A stretch of 64,000 nt of DNA from Streptomyces sp. NBC_01716 (GTDB taxonomy: Bacteria; Actinomycetota; Actinomycetes; Streptomycetales; Streptomycetaceae). Under the pieces are notes generated by a model. It worked only from the letters and a program-made list of their open reading frames with translations. It searched no databases and had not been told where the DNA came from. Where the stretch lies: contig NZ_CP109181.1 in NCBI RefSeq assembly GCF_036248275.1, forward strand, positions 7,998,001-8,062,000. The letters run 5' to 3'. This document shows, one piece after another, positions 7,905-16,359 of this stretch. How positions within the stretch are numbered: the first letter of the stretch is position 1; every line of letters starts with the position of its first letter. Position numbers and translations under genes: made by a program.

Positions 7905-10900
7905 TCAGTGTGACCGGTGTGGCTGGCGGGACAGGTGGATGTGTATGAGGCGTTCGGGGCGCAGGAAGGCCGGTCCGAGGAGGCCGGAGGGGAGCGTGTC
8001 TCCGCGGGCGTTGGCGCCCGTGTTGGTGACGCGGACCCGGATGGTGTTGGTGCCGGTGCGCAGGACGTCGGTGACGTCGAGACGGTAGGGCGGCCAAAGC
8101 CGGCTGGGCAGTCGTCCGCCGTTGACGGTGACCTCGGCGACGTCGCGGACCTGGCCGAGGTCGAGCTGCCAGCGGCGTCCGGCGAGGTCCCGCGCCCCGA
8201 GGGTGACATCCCGCTGGTAGACGGCGGAGCCGGAGTGGGAGGCATCCAGGTCGGTCCACGGGCCCAGCGGGCGGCTGATGCTCTCGGTGCCGTCGCGGTC
8301 GAAGCGGAAGCTCCATTCGCCGTCCAGCGGCATCGCGGTCAGTGGGTCGCTGCTGGTGTGGGTACCCGTGTATCGCCGATTGCCGTCGACGGCGGTGACG
8401 CGGACGGTGGTCGCGGAGGAGACCCGCACGGTGGCGGTCACGGTGTCGTGGTCAACGGTCACCTTCTCCACGGGCGCGTTGGCCTCGATGGCGTGCGCGG
8501 GTTCGCCACCGGTGGTGCGGAAGACGACCAGGAGTGTCGCCTTGGTCTCCAACCGGAGCGGGACGGCCGTGCCCGACTCCTCCTTGCGCCAGACGCCGGC
8601 GGGGGTGGCCTCACCGGTGTCCGGGTCCCAGATCTGCGGTGCCCCGAGTGCCGGGAAGGTCGCTGTGACCTCGATGGCCTTGTCGCTCTCGTTGGTGACG
8701 AAGAAGGCCGGCTCGCCCGCGCGCTTCAGGCGCAGTGCCCGCACGTCGGAGGTGGCGGGGGACAGCGTGGCTGCGGCGCCGCCGGATGCCGCGACCACTT
8801 CGGCCGCCTTGGCCGGGTCGGTGGCCCGGTGTGCCCGGGGACTGGTGAAGAGCCTGCCCAGGGCACGGGCGAGCCGGTCGGTGCGGCCGGAGGGCTCACG
8901 CTCGGGCAACTCGCCCACCGCGACGAGGATTCCGCCGCCGTCCACGAAGTCGGTGAGCGTCCTGACCGCGCCGAGGGACAGCATCGGGGTGTACGGCAGC
9001 ACGACGATGGCGTACTGCTGAGCTCCGACAACCAGACGGGAGCGGCGCGGGTGTGCGTGCTCGATCAGGGCCGGGTCGCCGTCCAGCGCGCCTTCGTCGA
9101 GGAAGTCGAAGTCGACCTGGACGTCTTCGAGGGCGTGGGCCGCGGCGATGAACGCCTCGTTGATGTCGTCCTGCCCTGGGGTGTCCTGGAAACACTCGGC
9201 AGCGCGCTGGGGTTGGATGAGCGCGGTGCGGGCGGTGGCGGTGGCCCGGGTCGCCTCCACCACTCGGCCGATCCAGTCATTCAGCGGCGCGGACAGGTCC
9301 CACCAGGGATTGGCCGGCTGGAACGGCGGCGGGTAGACGAGGTTGCCGGAGTCGGAGAAGCGGGCGTGCAGCAGGACCTGGTTGATGCCGCGGACGGCGA
9401 ACGCCCCGATCACCTCGCGAGTGAAGGCCGGTGTGACCTGCCAGCCGGCGCCGCCCATGGCCTCCAGGTATACGCGCTCCAGCCCTCGTTGATGGGCGGT
9501 GCTGGCCGGCCAGCGCGGCAGGATCCGATGGTAGCCGCGCTGGTAGTGGTCGAAGATGAGATCGGTACCCGGTATCTGGACCCACTGGTGGGCGGTGTTG
9601 AGATTTCCGGTGCTCCTGATCTGCTCGGCCGGGCCGTACTCGTCCCACAGCGGGTTGGAGATGACCTGGAGCCCGTGCTCACCCGTCCACGTGCCCATGC
9701 CCCGGTAGTAGGCGTCGGCGAACCGGTTGGATACGGCGCGCCAGAACACCCCGCGCAGTTCGCCGCCGTCATCCCCGAGGTCGTCGTGGACCGCGGACAG
9801 CACCACCCCCACACCGGCCTTCGGGCTCAGTTTCTTGATCTCCCCGGGCAGGCTTGGTGACCACGGTACCCGTGCCCAGGCCGCGTCCGCGGAGGCCACG
9901 AACGGTTCGTCGTCGGCGAAGCCGCGCAGCACGTCGCCCACGGCCCAGCCGAACCTGCGCACGTATTCACCCGGCACAATGTCCAGGTACAACTTCACTG
10001 CCTCGTCGTCGAGGAGATCGAGGTAGTTGCGCCACGGACCGCTGGCATCGGCCAGCAGCCGGAGGCTGTAGACGTCCACCTGCCACTTGCCCGCGGGCGC
10101 CTGCCACACCCCGGAGCCCTGGACGGCCTCGGTCAGATCGATCATCTTGGCGGTCGTCCCGGCACCGGCACCGGCGGGCCGGGCCGCGGCGGCGACGGGC
10201 GCGCCGAGGTCGTCGGGGGTCTTGAAGGCGTCGACGCTGTCGGGGGTGTCGAAGCCGGAGGCGAACAACTCCGCACCGGTGGGGCCGGCGACGCTCAGGT
10301 TGTCCCACGACGAGCGCTGCGTGGCGGTGGCCCGCACCCCGACCGTGCCGGTGGCGAACGTCGTGTCGGTCACCGAGGTGAGCACTGTGCCGTCCAGCGC
10401 CGGGGTGATGGTGTCGCCCAGCACGGTTACGGCCAATTCGTGCTCGGCGTCCGCATCGAACGCGGGCTGGGCCTTGCCCTGGTGCAGCAGCGTGAAGGCG
10501 CCGTCCTTCTGCCGCCATAGGTCGACCCCACCGTCCGAGCGCAGGTCCGCCAGATAGCCGTTCTTTTGATCCGCACAACGCACCATCAGACCCGCGGTGG
10601 CCCGCTCGACCCAGATTCTCGCGGTGACCGTGTAATCGCCCCAGGCGGTGCCCTCCTTGAGTACTCGCACACCGTCGTAGGCGGCGGCATCCACGATCAG
10701 CCACCCGTCGGCCACCGCGAGCCCTTGGCCCGTGAGCTTTACCGCGGTCCCGCCGGTGATCTCCATGATGCTTCTGACCACGCACTTGGCCCGCAGATCG
10801 GGGCGTGGCCGGTAGGTGCGGTCGCCGACCGTGCCGCCGTTGACCACCAGCCCGCCGGCCCGGCCGCTGGGAAAGAAGTCGTCGTTGAACAGCCACACCA

Positions 10901-11273
10901 CCATCCGGTGCCGCTTCGCCTCACGCAGCGTGTACCCGATGAGGTCGAACCACGCCTCGGTGAAGAACGACGGCTTGAGCGCCGGGGTGTCGAACGGGAA
11001 GACCAGCACCTCGGTCACGCCCTTGTCGCGCAGGTCCGCCAGGCTCTCATCCACCAGCTCGCGCGTCACGGCACCGTTCCAGAACCACAGGACCATCGGC
11101 ATGCTGCCGGTGCCCGGCCGTGCGAACCGGACTGCGGAATAGCCCCCCGAACCGCCGGGCGTCGCGGCATGGACCGGCTGCCAGAAGCCGACCGCACCGG
11201 TACTCGCCGCGGCCAGCGCGGCCAACTGAAGCATTCGCCTGCGCGAGACCTGTGTGCCATTGTCGTCGCTCAT
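7905..11273 (-). CDS. Secreted GH106-like glycoside hydrolase (Tat signal)
   Basis: 1122 residues. The N-terminus has a twin-arginine signal (VSRRRMLQLAALAAAS then a VHAATPG cleavage region). The body has the GH106-like barrel start (MVLWFWNGAVTRELVDESL, VVWLFNDDFFPSGRAGG), a concanavalin-like insert near residues 200-310, and a C-terminal GH2-type sugar-binding sandwich (MPLDGEWSFRFDRDG, YQRDVTLGARDL). GH106 enzymes include alpha-L-rhamnosidases; the exact substrate is not readable. The end (IHLSRQPHRSH) abuts transposase debris, so the last few residues may not be native. A strong promoter and two LacI-type operators lie upstream, implying sugar-induced expression. It acts outside the cell as a folded Tat substrate. 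Confidence 0.82.
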   Translation of the reverse strand: MSDDNGTQVSRRRMLQLAALAAASTGAVGFWQPVHAATPGGSGGYSAVRFARPGTGSMPMVLWFWNGAVTRELVDESLADLRDKGVTEVLVFPFDTPALKPSFFTEAWFDLIGYTLREAKRHRMVVWLFNDDFFPSGRAGGLVVNGGTVGDRTYRPRPDLRAKCVVRSIMEITGGTAVKLTGQGLAVADGWLIVDAAAYDGVRVLKEGTAWGDYTVTARIWVERATAGLMVRCADQKNGYLADLRSDGGVDLWRQKDGAFTLLHQGKAQPAFDADAEHELAVTVLGDTITPALDGTVLTSVTDTTFATGTVGVRATATQRSSWDNLSVAGPTGAELFASGFDTPDSVDAFKTPDDLGAPVAAAARPAGAGAGTTAKMIDLTEAVQGSGVWQAPAGKWQVDVYSLRLLADASGPWRNYLDLLDDEAVKLYLDIVPGEYVRRFGWAVGDVLRGFADDEPFVASADAAWARVPWSPSLPGEIKKLSPKAGVGVVLSAVHDDLGDDGGELRGVFWRAVSNRFADAYYRGMGTWTGEHGLQVISNPLWDEYGPAEQIRSTGNLNTAHQWVQIPGTDLIFDHYQRGYHRILPRWPASTAHQRGLERVYLEAMGGAGWQVTPAFTREVIGAFAVRGINQVLLHARFSDSGNLVYPPPFQPANPWWDLSAPLNDWIGRVVEATRATATARTALIQPQRAAECFQDTPGQDDINEAFIAAAHALEDVQVDFDFLDEGALDGDPALIEHAHPRRSRLVVGAQQYAIVVLPYTPMLSLGAVRTLTDFVDGGGILVAVGELPEREPSGRTDRLARALGRLFTSPRAHRATDPAKAAEVVAASGGAAATLSPATSDVRALRLKRAGEPAFFVTNESDKAIEVTATFPALGAPQIWDPDTGEATPAGVWRKEESGTAVPLRLETKATLLVVFRTTGGEPAHAIEANAPVEKVTVDHDTVTATVRVSSATTVRVTAVDGNRRYTGTHTSSDPLTAMPLDGEWSFRFDRDGTESISRPLGPWTDLDASHSGSAVYQRDVTLGARDLAGRRWQLDLGQVRDVAEVTVNGGRLPSRLWPPYRLDVTDVLRTGTNTIRVRVTNTGANARGDTLPSGLLGPAFLRPERLIHIHLSRQPHRSH

Positions 11274-11306
11274 CGAGACCCCTTCGTCTGCCGTCGGGCG
11301 ATGTGA

Positions 11307-11318
11307 TGAAAGGTTTCA
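11307..11318. promoter_or_regulatory. LacI-type operator O2 (downstream of promoter)
   Basis: TGAAAGGTTTCA is a perfect palindrome in its five-base arms. It lies just downstream of the -10 box of the hydrolase promoter, about 34 bp before the ATG. It resembles the actinobacterial LacI-family consensus built on TGAAAnnTTTCA, so a bound repressor would block initiation. Confidence 0.65.
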
Positions 11319-11332
11319 ACTGTGCTTCAGGG

Positions 11333-11361
11333 AAGCTAGGGCCACTTGCACACGAGGTCAA
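11333..11361 (-). promoter_or_regulatory. Promoter of the GH106-like gene
   Basis: On the minus strand TTGACC (11356-11361) is followed by a 17-base spacer and TAGCTT (11333-11338), a good housekeeping-sigma promoter. The predicted start lies near 11326, about 50 bp before the ATG at 11273. Confidence 0.7.
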
Positions 11362-11382
11362 CACCTTGGAGTGGAGCGAAGG

Positions 11383-11397
11383 ATTGAACGTTTCAAT
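11383..11397. promoter_or_regulatory. LacI-type operator O1 (upstream of promoter)
   Basis: ATTGAACGTTTCAAT is a near-perfect palindrome (arms ATTGAA and TTTCAAT around CG) about 22 bp upstream of the -35 box. It shares the GAA...TTTCA core with O2, 77 bp centre to centre. The arrangement allows repression by looping. The likely ligand-responsive protein is a LacI-family regulator such as the one now truncated at 12510. Confidence 0.62.
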
Positions 11398-11409
11398 CTC
11401 AATTCCGAA

Positions 11410-12129
11410 TCAACGGCGTCCGACACAGGTGGTGGCGACGGCTGTGACAACCTCGCTCTTGCCCGTCCCGTGCGGCCCGGTCACCACCGTCAACGGCTGA
11501 TCGCCGAGGAAATCACCAGCTCCTGGCTCTCGTTGCACGGCCCCGGAGCCACCACGGCGGCGGACGCGGCCCGAGCCCTGTCCGCACCGCCGCTCAGCGT
11601 CCAGCGTGGTGCCCGGGATCTGCTCAGTCCGCGTCGACATCTGGAGCAGGTTGTCCACCAGGGCCTGCGTGGCGATGGCCTCCACGCCCGAAGGCGCCAG
11701 CAGTACGGCCGCGTTGTGCGCGCCGGGCCGCAGCGCCTGCGTCACCGTCCGCTCGCTGAGCGCGGACGGGTCGAGCGGCTCCAGCTCCGGCAGCCCCAGC
11801 TCCTCCAGCAACTCCCGTACGGCGCACAGCGTCTGCGCGTCGTTGTCCTCCTGCCAGGCCGGCTGCCAGTGCGAGACGAGGTCGGCCGCGTCGCCCGCGT
11901 CCAGCAGTTCCGAGACGGCACCGGTGTGCAAAGAGGGCACACCGCTCGGCCGGAGCACGTCCCGGCCCTCCTCGTCCGGCGCGAGTTCCATCTGCTGGAT
12001 GAGCAGCGGGGCCAGCTCCATTGCGGTACGACGCCCCCGGCCACCGCCGTCCCGCATGGGCAGGGTGATCGCCGGATAGCCGTACCAGTACTCCTGCTGT
12101 CCGGTACGCGGAGGCCAGACCCGATCATG
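11410..12129 (-). pseudogene. Fragment of a superfamily-1 AAA helicase gene
   Basis: The minus strand reads VWPPRTGQQEYWYGYPAITL, then MELAPLLIQQMELAPDEEG and a helical region, then IPGTTLD. It must shift frame to give GPCNESQELVISSAI and shift back for PLTVVTGPHGTGKSEVVTA, a Walker A loop of DNA2/UvrD-like AAA helicases. So two frameshifts are present, the N-terminal part is cut off at about 12129, and everything after the Walker A is cut off near 11410, where the hydrolase control region begins. It is non-functional. In intact relatives the protein exceeds 1000 residues. Confidence 0.72.
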
Positions 12130-12131
12130 CG

Positions 12132-12420
12132 GTGCGCATCAAGAGGCGCGGCAGCGGGGCGGTGGCGGAGTGGACCCTGGCGCCGGTCGAGGCGCCCGGC
12201 TCCTACGAGTTGGCCTTCAAGCTCCCGGAACACATCGAGCAGTGGATCAGCGACATCGACGGGAAGGAGCGCCGACGCATTGTAGAGATCAAGGATCGGT
12301 TCTTGTCCACGATCACCAGCTACCGGATGAACGGCGAGGGCCTGCGTACCTACCAACTGCGCTACGAGGCGAGTTCCCTGGCGCAGCCGTCCGTCATGGT
12401 GACGTTGCGTGATATCCGAG
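12132..12420 (+). other. Unrecognised coding fragment
   Basis: About 96 codons with normal Streptomyces codon bias and protein-like composition (FKLPEHIEQWISDIDGKER, KDRFLSTITSYRMNGEGL, LRYEASSLAQPSVMVTL). The frame is open through to the LacI gene, but no ribosome site precedes it and it begins exactly where the antisense helicase fragment ends. I do not recognise the family. Most likely it is the internal or 3' piece of a gene cut by the same rearrangement. Confidence 0.4.
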
Positions 12421-12509
12421 TCGTGTTAAGTGAGCCGGTGTCCGTGCTGTTGACCGGGGCACAACATCATGCTTTTTCTACTTATACGTATCAGACGACG
12501 GAGTCAGTC

Positions 12510-13064
12510 GTGCCCGCCCAAGGCCGCAGGGTGAACCAGCGTGACATCGCACGGATTACGGGCGTGTCTCAAGCTGCGGTGTCGATGGTGGTCAGTGGCA
12601 AAGCGGACGAGGGCGGGATCGCCAAGGCCACGCAGGAAAAAGTGCGTGCCGCGATGCGCGAGCTCGGCTACGTCGCCCACGCGGCCGGCCGAGCACTGCG
12701 CGGTGGGCGCAACGGGCTCATCGGCGTGCATACCTTCGTACCGGTCTTTCCTGTGGCCGTGAGTGACTACTACCACGCGTTCCTCAGGGGGATCGAGGAG
12801 GCCGCCGTCGAGGCGGGTCACGACCTGGTGCTGTTCGCGTCCACCCAGCAAGCCGACGGCAGCCGGACGATCTACGGCGACGGCACCAATCGGCTGCGCC
12901 TTGCCGACGGTGCGGTCATCCTGGGCCTTCAGGGCAACGATGCGGAACTGGAGCGGCTGTCGGCCGAAGGCTTTCCGTTCGATGTGCGCAGCGGACCGCA
13001 GGAGGAACGCCTGAACGCGTTCATGGCTGTAGGTCCGCAATTGGAATGTCCCGTTCCGTCGTGA
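12510..13064 (+). pseudogene. Truncated LacI-family transcriptional regulator
   Basis: From GTG 12510 (GTG 12531 also possible) the frame gives an N-terminal HTH (NQRDIARITGVSQAAVSMVV) with hinge helix (AMRELGYVAHAAGRALRGG), then the first half of the sugar-binding domain (LIGVHTFVPVFPVAVSDYY) down to LSAEGFPF near 12987. The following residues to the stop at 13064 do not resemble the family, and the protein is about 184 residues instead of about 340. The DNA-binding part is intact but the second effector lobe is gone. It probably regulated the hydrolase at 7905, whose promoter carries LacI-type operators. Truncated LacI proteins usually dimerise poorly; loss of function is inferred. Confidence 0.75.
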
Positions 13065-13948
13065 CGACCTGCGTGTTCTCGCGCTGTCTCATTCGGATGG
13101 CCCGGCATTCTGTCTCACGATCTTGTCCTTCTGCTGCCTGGCCCACTGCGCGGAGGCTCTGGGTGTCTCCGGGGAGTCAGAGAGCCGTGCCGAGAGGGAC
13201 CCGCGTCACTCTTTCCCAGGTGATCGTCTTGGCCTGCGGATTCGCAGTGACGTCGACAAGGTGCACCGTGTTGATGTGCAGCGGGGCATGGCTCGGCCGG
13301 ACTCGTCGGAGGAGGCGTTGCGCGGCGTCGGAGCATGCCTTGGCGTAGGCGTAGGCCGTGGTCAGATGCTGAATGCCGAACTCGTACTGGCCGTGGTGCG
13401 GGAGGTCGCCGCCATAACCGTCGACTCGACGGAGAGCTCCTTGTCGTCCGTCCTCAACGGCTGCTGACTGGTCCCGATCAGGGTCACTTCGCCCGCCGGC
13501 GACGGTCAGACGCGGCGGGCGGGGCCAGTTTCGGGAGCGGCTGCAGGACGAGCGCGGCACACAGCCGGCCCATCCTCGTTGGCGGGTAGTTCCGCAGGGC
13601 AGGAACCGCACTCAGGCTCTTGAGAAGACGGCTGAGCGGGCGGGCGCTGTGAGCATGGTGCCTCCGGTCGGGCTGGCAGGTGCACTGGCTGACACATCCT
13701 TGGAACATCCTGAGCTCAGACTTCAGCGAGTGACTTCCTCTTGGCTTCCGCTCTGCTCCAAGGAGCTCTGTATAGCTCGGCGATGAGCTAAGAGGGTTGC
13801 TGAGAGCAGCGCGCCAACCCGCCTGGGCGCATGCGGGACGCGCACCGGCGTGAGGCGATCGTTTCTGCGGTGAAAGTCTGCGTCCGTACGGGGGAGCGGG
13901 CACGCCGATCGGCCCGATGACCGACCCGGGCCGGTATCACTGCCGGTT
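13065..13948. other. 880-bp stretch with no convincing gene
   Basis: No frame has a ribosome site plus a family match. The best candidate is on the minus strand, about 13177-13390 (FGIQHLTTAYAYAKACSDA, VHLVDVTANPQAKTITWE), which has protein-like composition and could be the tail of a lost gene. The rest has erratic frames. I see it as eroded accessory DNA. Confidence 0.35.
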
Positions 13949-14664
13949 GTGATCAAGAACCTGCTGCGCGGCCTCGCGCTCTCCGCTGTCCTCGTCCCCC
14001 TTCTCTCCGCCACCCCGGCACAGGCCGATGTGCTGGTGTTGTCAGATGCCGTGGGGAAGTTGCCCGAGGCGGTGGAGAGCCGGAACGGCTATCAGCGCAC
14101 GTCCTTCCGGCACTGGAACGTCGGCCTAGGGCGTGTTTTAGAAGTAGCGTCGTCCGCCCATCGGGCGGGGCCCACGGCGTCTGGTGCGTGCGATCGCAAG
14201 GCGGAGGATCAGCCTCGTACTGGACGTACTTGGATGACTCCGACAACGCGGCGAGCGCGCGTGCCAGGCGTCGTGGGCCAGACGGGACTTCTCAAACACG
14301 CCCTAGACCCGGCCGACGGGTGCCACACGCGCAGCGAGGTTCTCCTCGCGGAGGCGCTGGAGTGGCGTGGGACTCCGGCGCCTCCGCGTGGACCGCTCAG
14401 CGCCGTGAGGCGTACGCCAACGACCAGGACGCGGAGACGTCGCTGGGCGCGGTCACCGCACGGACCAACAGGTCGAAGGCGGACAAGGACCCGGCCGACT
14501 GACTGCCGCCGGCCGCCGGGCAGCAGTGCCGCTACGTGGGGGAGTGGGTCGCCACCAAGCTCCGCTGGGGCCTGAGCGTTGACAAGCGCGAGCTGGAGGC
14601 GCTGAAGGTCCTCTCCGACGGGCCGTGCGAGAACACGGCCGTCGTCTACACCCCCGCCCCGTAG
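13949..14664 (+). pseudogene. Secreted HNH endonuclease-family gene, multiply broken
   Basis: Starts with a Sec signal peptide (MIKNLLRGLALSAVLVPLL, cleavage near ATPAQA) and the family's conserved GYQRTSFRHWNVGL. Then a 175-bp MITE interrupts the codon for Leu; removing it with one TA restores NVGLDPADGCHTR. After SEVLLAEA the frame jumps to VAWDSGASAWTAQRREAY, so the segment holding the D-H catalytic motif (normally ahead of PLAEAW) is deleted. A TGA at 14500-14502 stands where relatives have Trp (DPAD-W-LPP). The remaining tail (QCRYVGEWVATKLRWGLS, PCENT) is intact to TAG 14664. The gene cannot make an active nuclease. Confidence 0.85.
14129..14303 (-). mobile_element. MITE copy A (175 bp)
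   Basis: Bounded by 17-bp terminal inverted repeats, GGGCGTGTTTTAGAAGT and ACTTCTCAAACACGCCC (one mismatch), and flanked by TA on both sides. It is the reverse complement of the element at 37975-38155, nearly identical apart from a 7- versus 13-bp central block and one terminal-repeat base. It has no transposase. Both copies lie in the same direction relative to the gene they interrupt. Length plus the TA duplication is 177 bp, so the host frame is kept, and this copy has no stop in that frame. Confidence 0.88.
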
Positions 14665-14886
14665 AACACGTCGGAGGGCTGGGTTGTCGGTGTGCCTGAT
14701 GTCCGCGTGGATGCGGGCGCGGACTCCCGGCACCCCGGGCTCCCGTCGTACGGGCGTGATGCCGGAGGTGGCCCACGTCTGTTCCAGTGCTGCCATCACG
14801 GCGTGCGCGGTCGCCTCGTCGTGAGCGGTGAGGTCCAGAACGACCAGGCCGGGCTCGGGAATCTGCGTCGCGTCGATACGGTCCAT
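14661..14886 (-). CDS. DUF6207-family protein, 3' end uncertain
   Basis: From ATG 14886: EPGLVVLDLTAHDEATAHAV, MAALEQTWATSGITPVRRE, GVPGVRARIHADIRHTD. This is the DUF6207 pattern, small Streptomyces proteins of unknown function. Family similarity stops near 14661, but no stop codon occurs there; the frame stays open to 14209, antisense to the HNH pseudogene. The native stop has probably been lost at a junction, so the product would carry a foreign tail. The coordinates give only the part I can support. Confidence 0.6.
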
Positions 14887-14995
14887 GCCCGGCTCCGCCC
14901 GTCGTTGAGTTGCGCGCCTGTCCGGTGCTCAGCTGAGTTCGTAAACTCCGGGGGCGACGCGTGCGCTCCGCAGCCGGAGAGAAGGGGGAGGCGAC

Positions 14996-15200
14996 ATGAT
15001 CCGGCTGCTGCTTGCCGACGACGAAGACCTCCTCCGAAGCGCCTCGGCGGCCCGCCCGGGATGGAGGACGATCTGACGGTGGTCGCCGAGGCTGACACTC
15101 CCGAAGGGCAACGGCTGGCCCGCCCGCACCACCCCCGACATCGCAGTACTCGACCTGGAGATGCCGCCCACCGACGGCTGCCCGGACCTGGCGGGAGGAG
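14996..15200 (+). pseudogene. Response-regulator receiver remnant
   Basis: ATG 14996, preceded by GAAGGGGGAG, begins MIRLLLADDEDLLRSA, a classic receiver-domain start. A frameshift is needed to continue with MEDDLTVVAEADTPEG and another for TPDIAVLDLEMPPTDG, the phospho-acceptor Asp region. Nothing after this is recognisable and no HTH output domain is left. A dead NarL/LuxR-type regulator gene. Confidence 0.7.
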
Positions 15201-15487
15201 ACCACCGGGCTCCCGGATCCCTGCTGCGTACACCTGCGCGTCGCGTGTGGCCGGGGCCGCCACCCCTGGCCTGACTGATGCACGAAGGGCCTCTGAACAG
15301 GTAGTTTGTGGTCCAAATAGAGGTTCTCGCCGACCGCCTAGTTCGGACTCCATCTGGGTGTTTCTGCCTGTTTCTGGCTGCTGTTGGTCACGCGTTGGCC
15401 ACGCGGCCAACCGTCGGGCCGGCCGGGCGCGTTGACGCGCCAGAAGTGGGGCTCTCGCTGGTGAGGCGACCGAAGCACGTCGCGTAG
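15201..15487. other. Non-coding stretch between two gene remnants
   Basis: All frames are interrupted and composition varies. I see no promoter, hairpin or gene. The last bases belong to the lost 5' part of the IS3 orfA remnant that follows. Confidence 0.4.
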
Positions 15488-15679
15488 GGCCGTCTGAGCC
15501 ATGAGACCACCCTGGCGAGCTGGGTCTCCCGCGCCCGCCGGACAGGGACGGCACTGACCGGCGGGAGTGACAAACTGGAGCGGCTGCGGCGGGAGAACGC
15601 CCAGCTCAAGCGGGGCAACACGAAACTGGTCATGGAGCCTGATGTCCTCAAACGCTGCACGGTCCGGTGGGTGAAGTAG
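15488..15679 (+). pseudogene. IS3-family OrfA remnant
   Basis: A frame ending in TAG at 15677-15679 reads RLSHETTLASWVSRARRTG, then KLERLRRENAQLKRGNTKL and DVLKRCTVRWVK. This is the C-terminal half of the HTH_Tnp_1 domain and the leucine-zipper segment of IS3-family OrfA. A TAG at 15485 cuts off the first helix, and no OrfB follows. Remnant only. Confidence 0.7.
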
Positions 15680-15837
15680 CCGCGGCGGACCCGTCTCAAG
15701 TGGTCGGGCTGATCAGTCTTCAGAAGCCGTATCTCAACCGAACGTGATCGTTTGATTCTTGCTGGTCAGGCATGGTTTCGGCCGGGGTGAGGGAGAGTTT
15801 CGACGTTCTGTTCCGCTTGTTCGGTTAGGGGTGCGCG

Positions 15838-16359
15838 GTGGCGTCGATGCTGGGATTGCTGGAGACACGGGAAGTGGCTGCTCGCGAGCGAGTCGAAGAT
15901 CTGCGGGAGGCGGCGGCCCGGGCGGCTGCCGTGCTGGAGGCGGCCGAGATCGAGCTGGACCGGCGGGTGATCGCGCGGGAGGAACTCGTCGAGGCCCTGG
16001 CGGTGTCCGCTGCCGAGACCACCGCCGTGATCGAGACGGAGGCAGAACCTGTGCCGGTGCCCGCGCCGTTGCCGGGAACGACGGTGCCGTCCTGGCAGGA
16101 AGGGCTGCCTGCGACGGTTCTCGCGCCGGACTACCAGCGGATCCTGGGCATGCTGGCGGAACGGCCGGGCCAAGAGCCGGTGCGGGCCAAGGAGATCGCG
16201 GTGGTGCTGGGGCTGGAGCCGACCCCGGCGAAGGTCGAGGGGGTGCGGTCGAAGGCGAGGCGCCTGGCGGAGCGCGGGTGGTTGCTCCAGGAGGCGTCGG
16301 GGACGTTCAGCGCCGGCCGCAAATCCGTGGCCGGGCCAGGCGGCGGCTCATCCGCGTGA
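15838..16359 (+). CDS. Helical protein of unknown function, 3' end disrupted by IS
   Basis: From GTG 15838: MASMLGLLETREVAARERV, then a long coiled-coil-like Ala/Glu/Arg region to about residue 60, a Pro-rich linker, and a winged-helix-like C-terminal domain (RAKEIAVVLGLEPTPAKVEG, RLAERGWL). I recall similar proteins in Streptomyces beside insertion sequences, of unknown role. From about GTFSAGRK the sequence runs into the IS5 element, and its stop overlaps the 3' end of the antisense transposase (16307), so the last residues are probably foreign. Confidence 0.55.
   Translation: MASMLGLLETREVAARERVEDLREAAARAAAVLEAAEIELDRRVIAREELVEALAVSAAETTAVIETEAEPVPVPAPLPGTTVPSWQEGLPATVLAPDYQRILGMLAERPGQEPVRAKEIAVVLGLEPTPAKVEGVRSKARRLAERGWLLQEASGTFSAGRKSVAGPGGGSSA

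Noticed and set aside
12132..13064. A single 310-residue fusion of an unknown domain and LacI
   Set aside because: The LacI part has its own GTG and normal N-terminus at 12510; the upstream part lacks a ribosome site and begins at a breakpoint, so the open frame is accidental.
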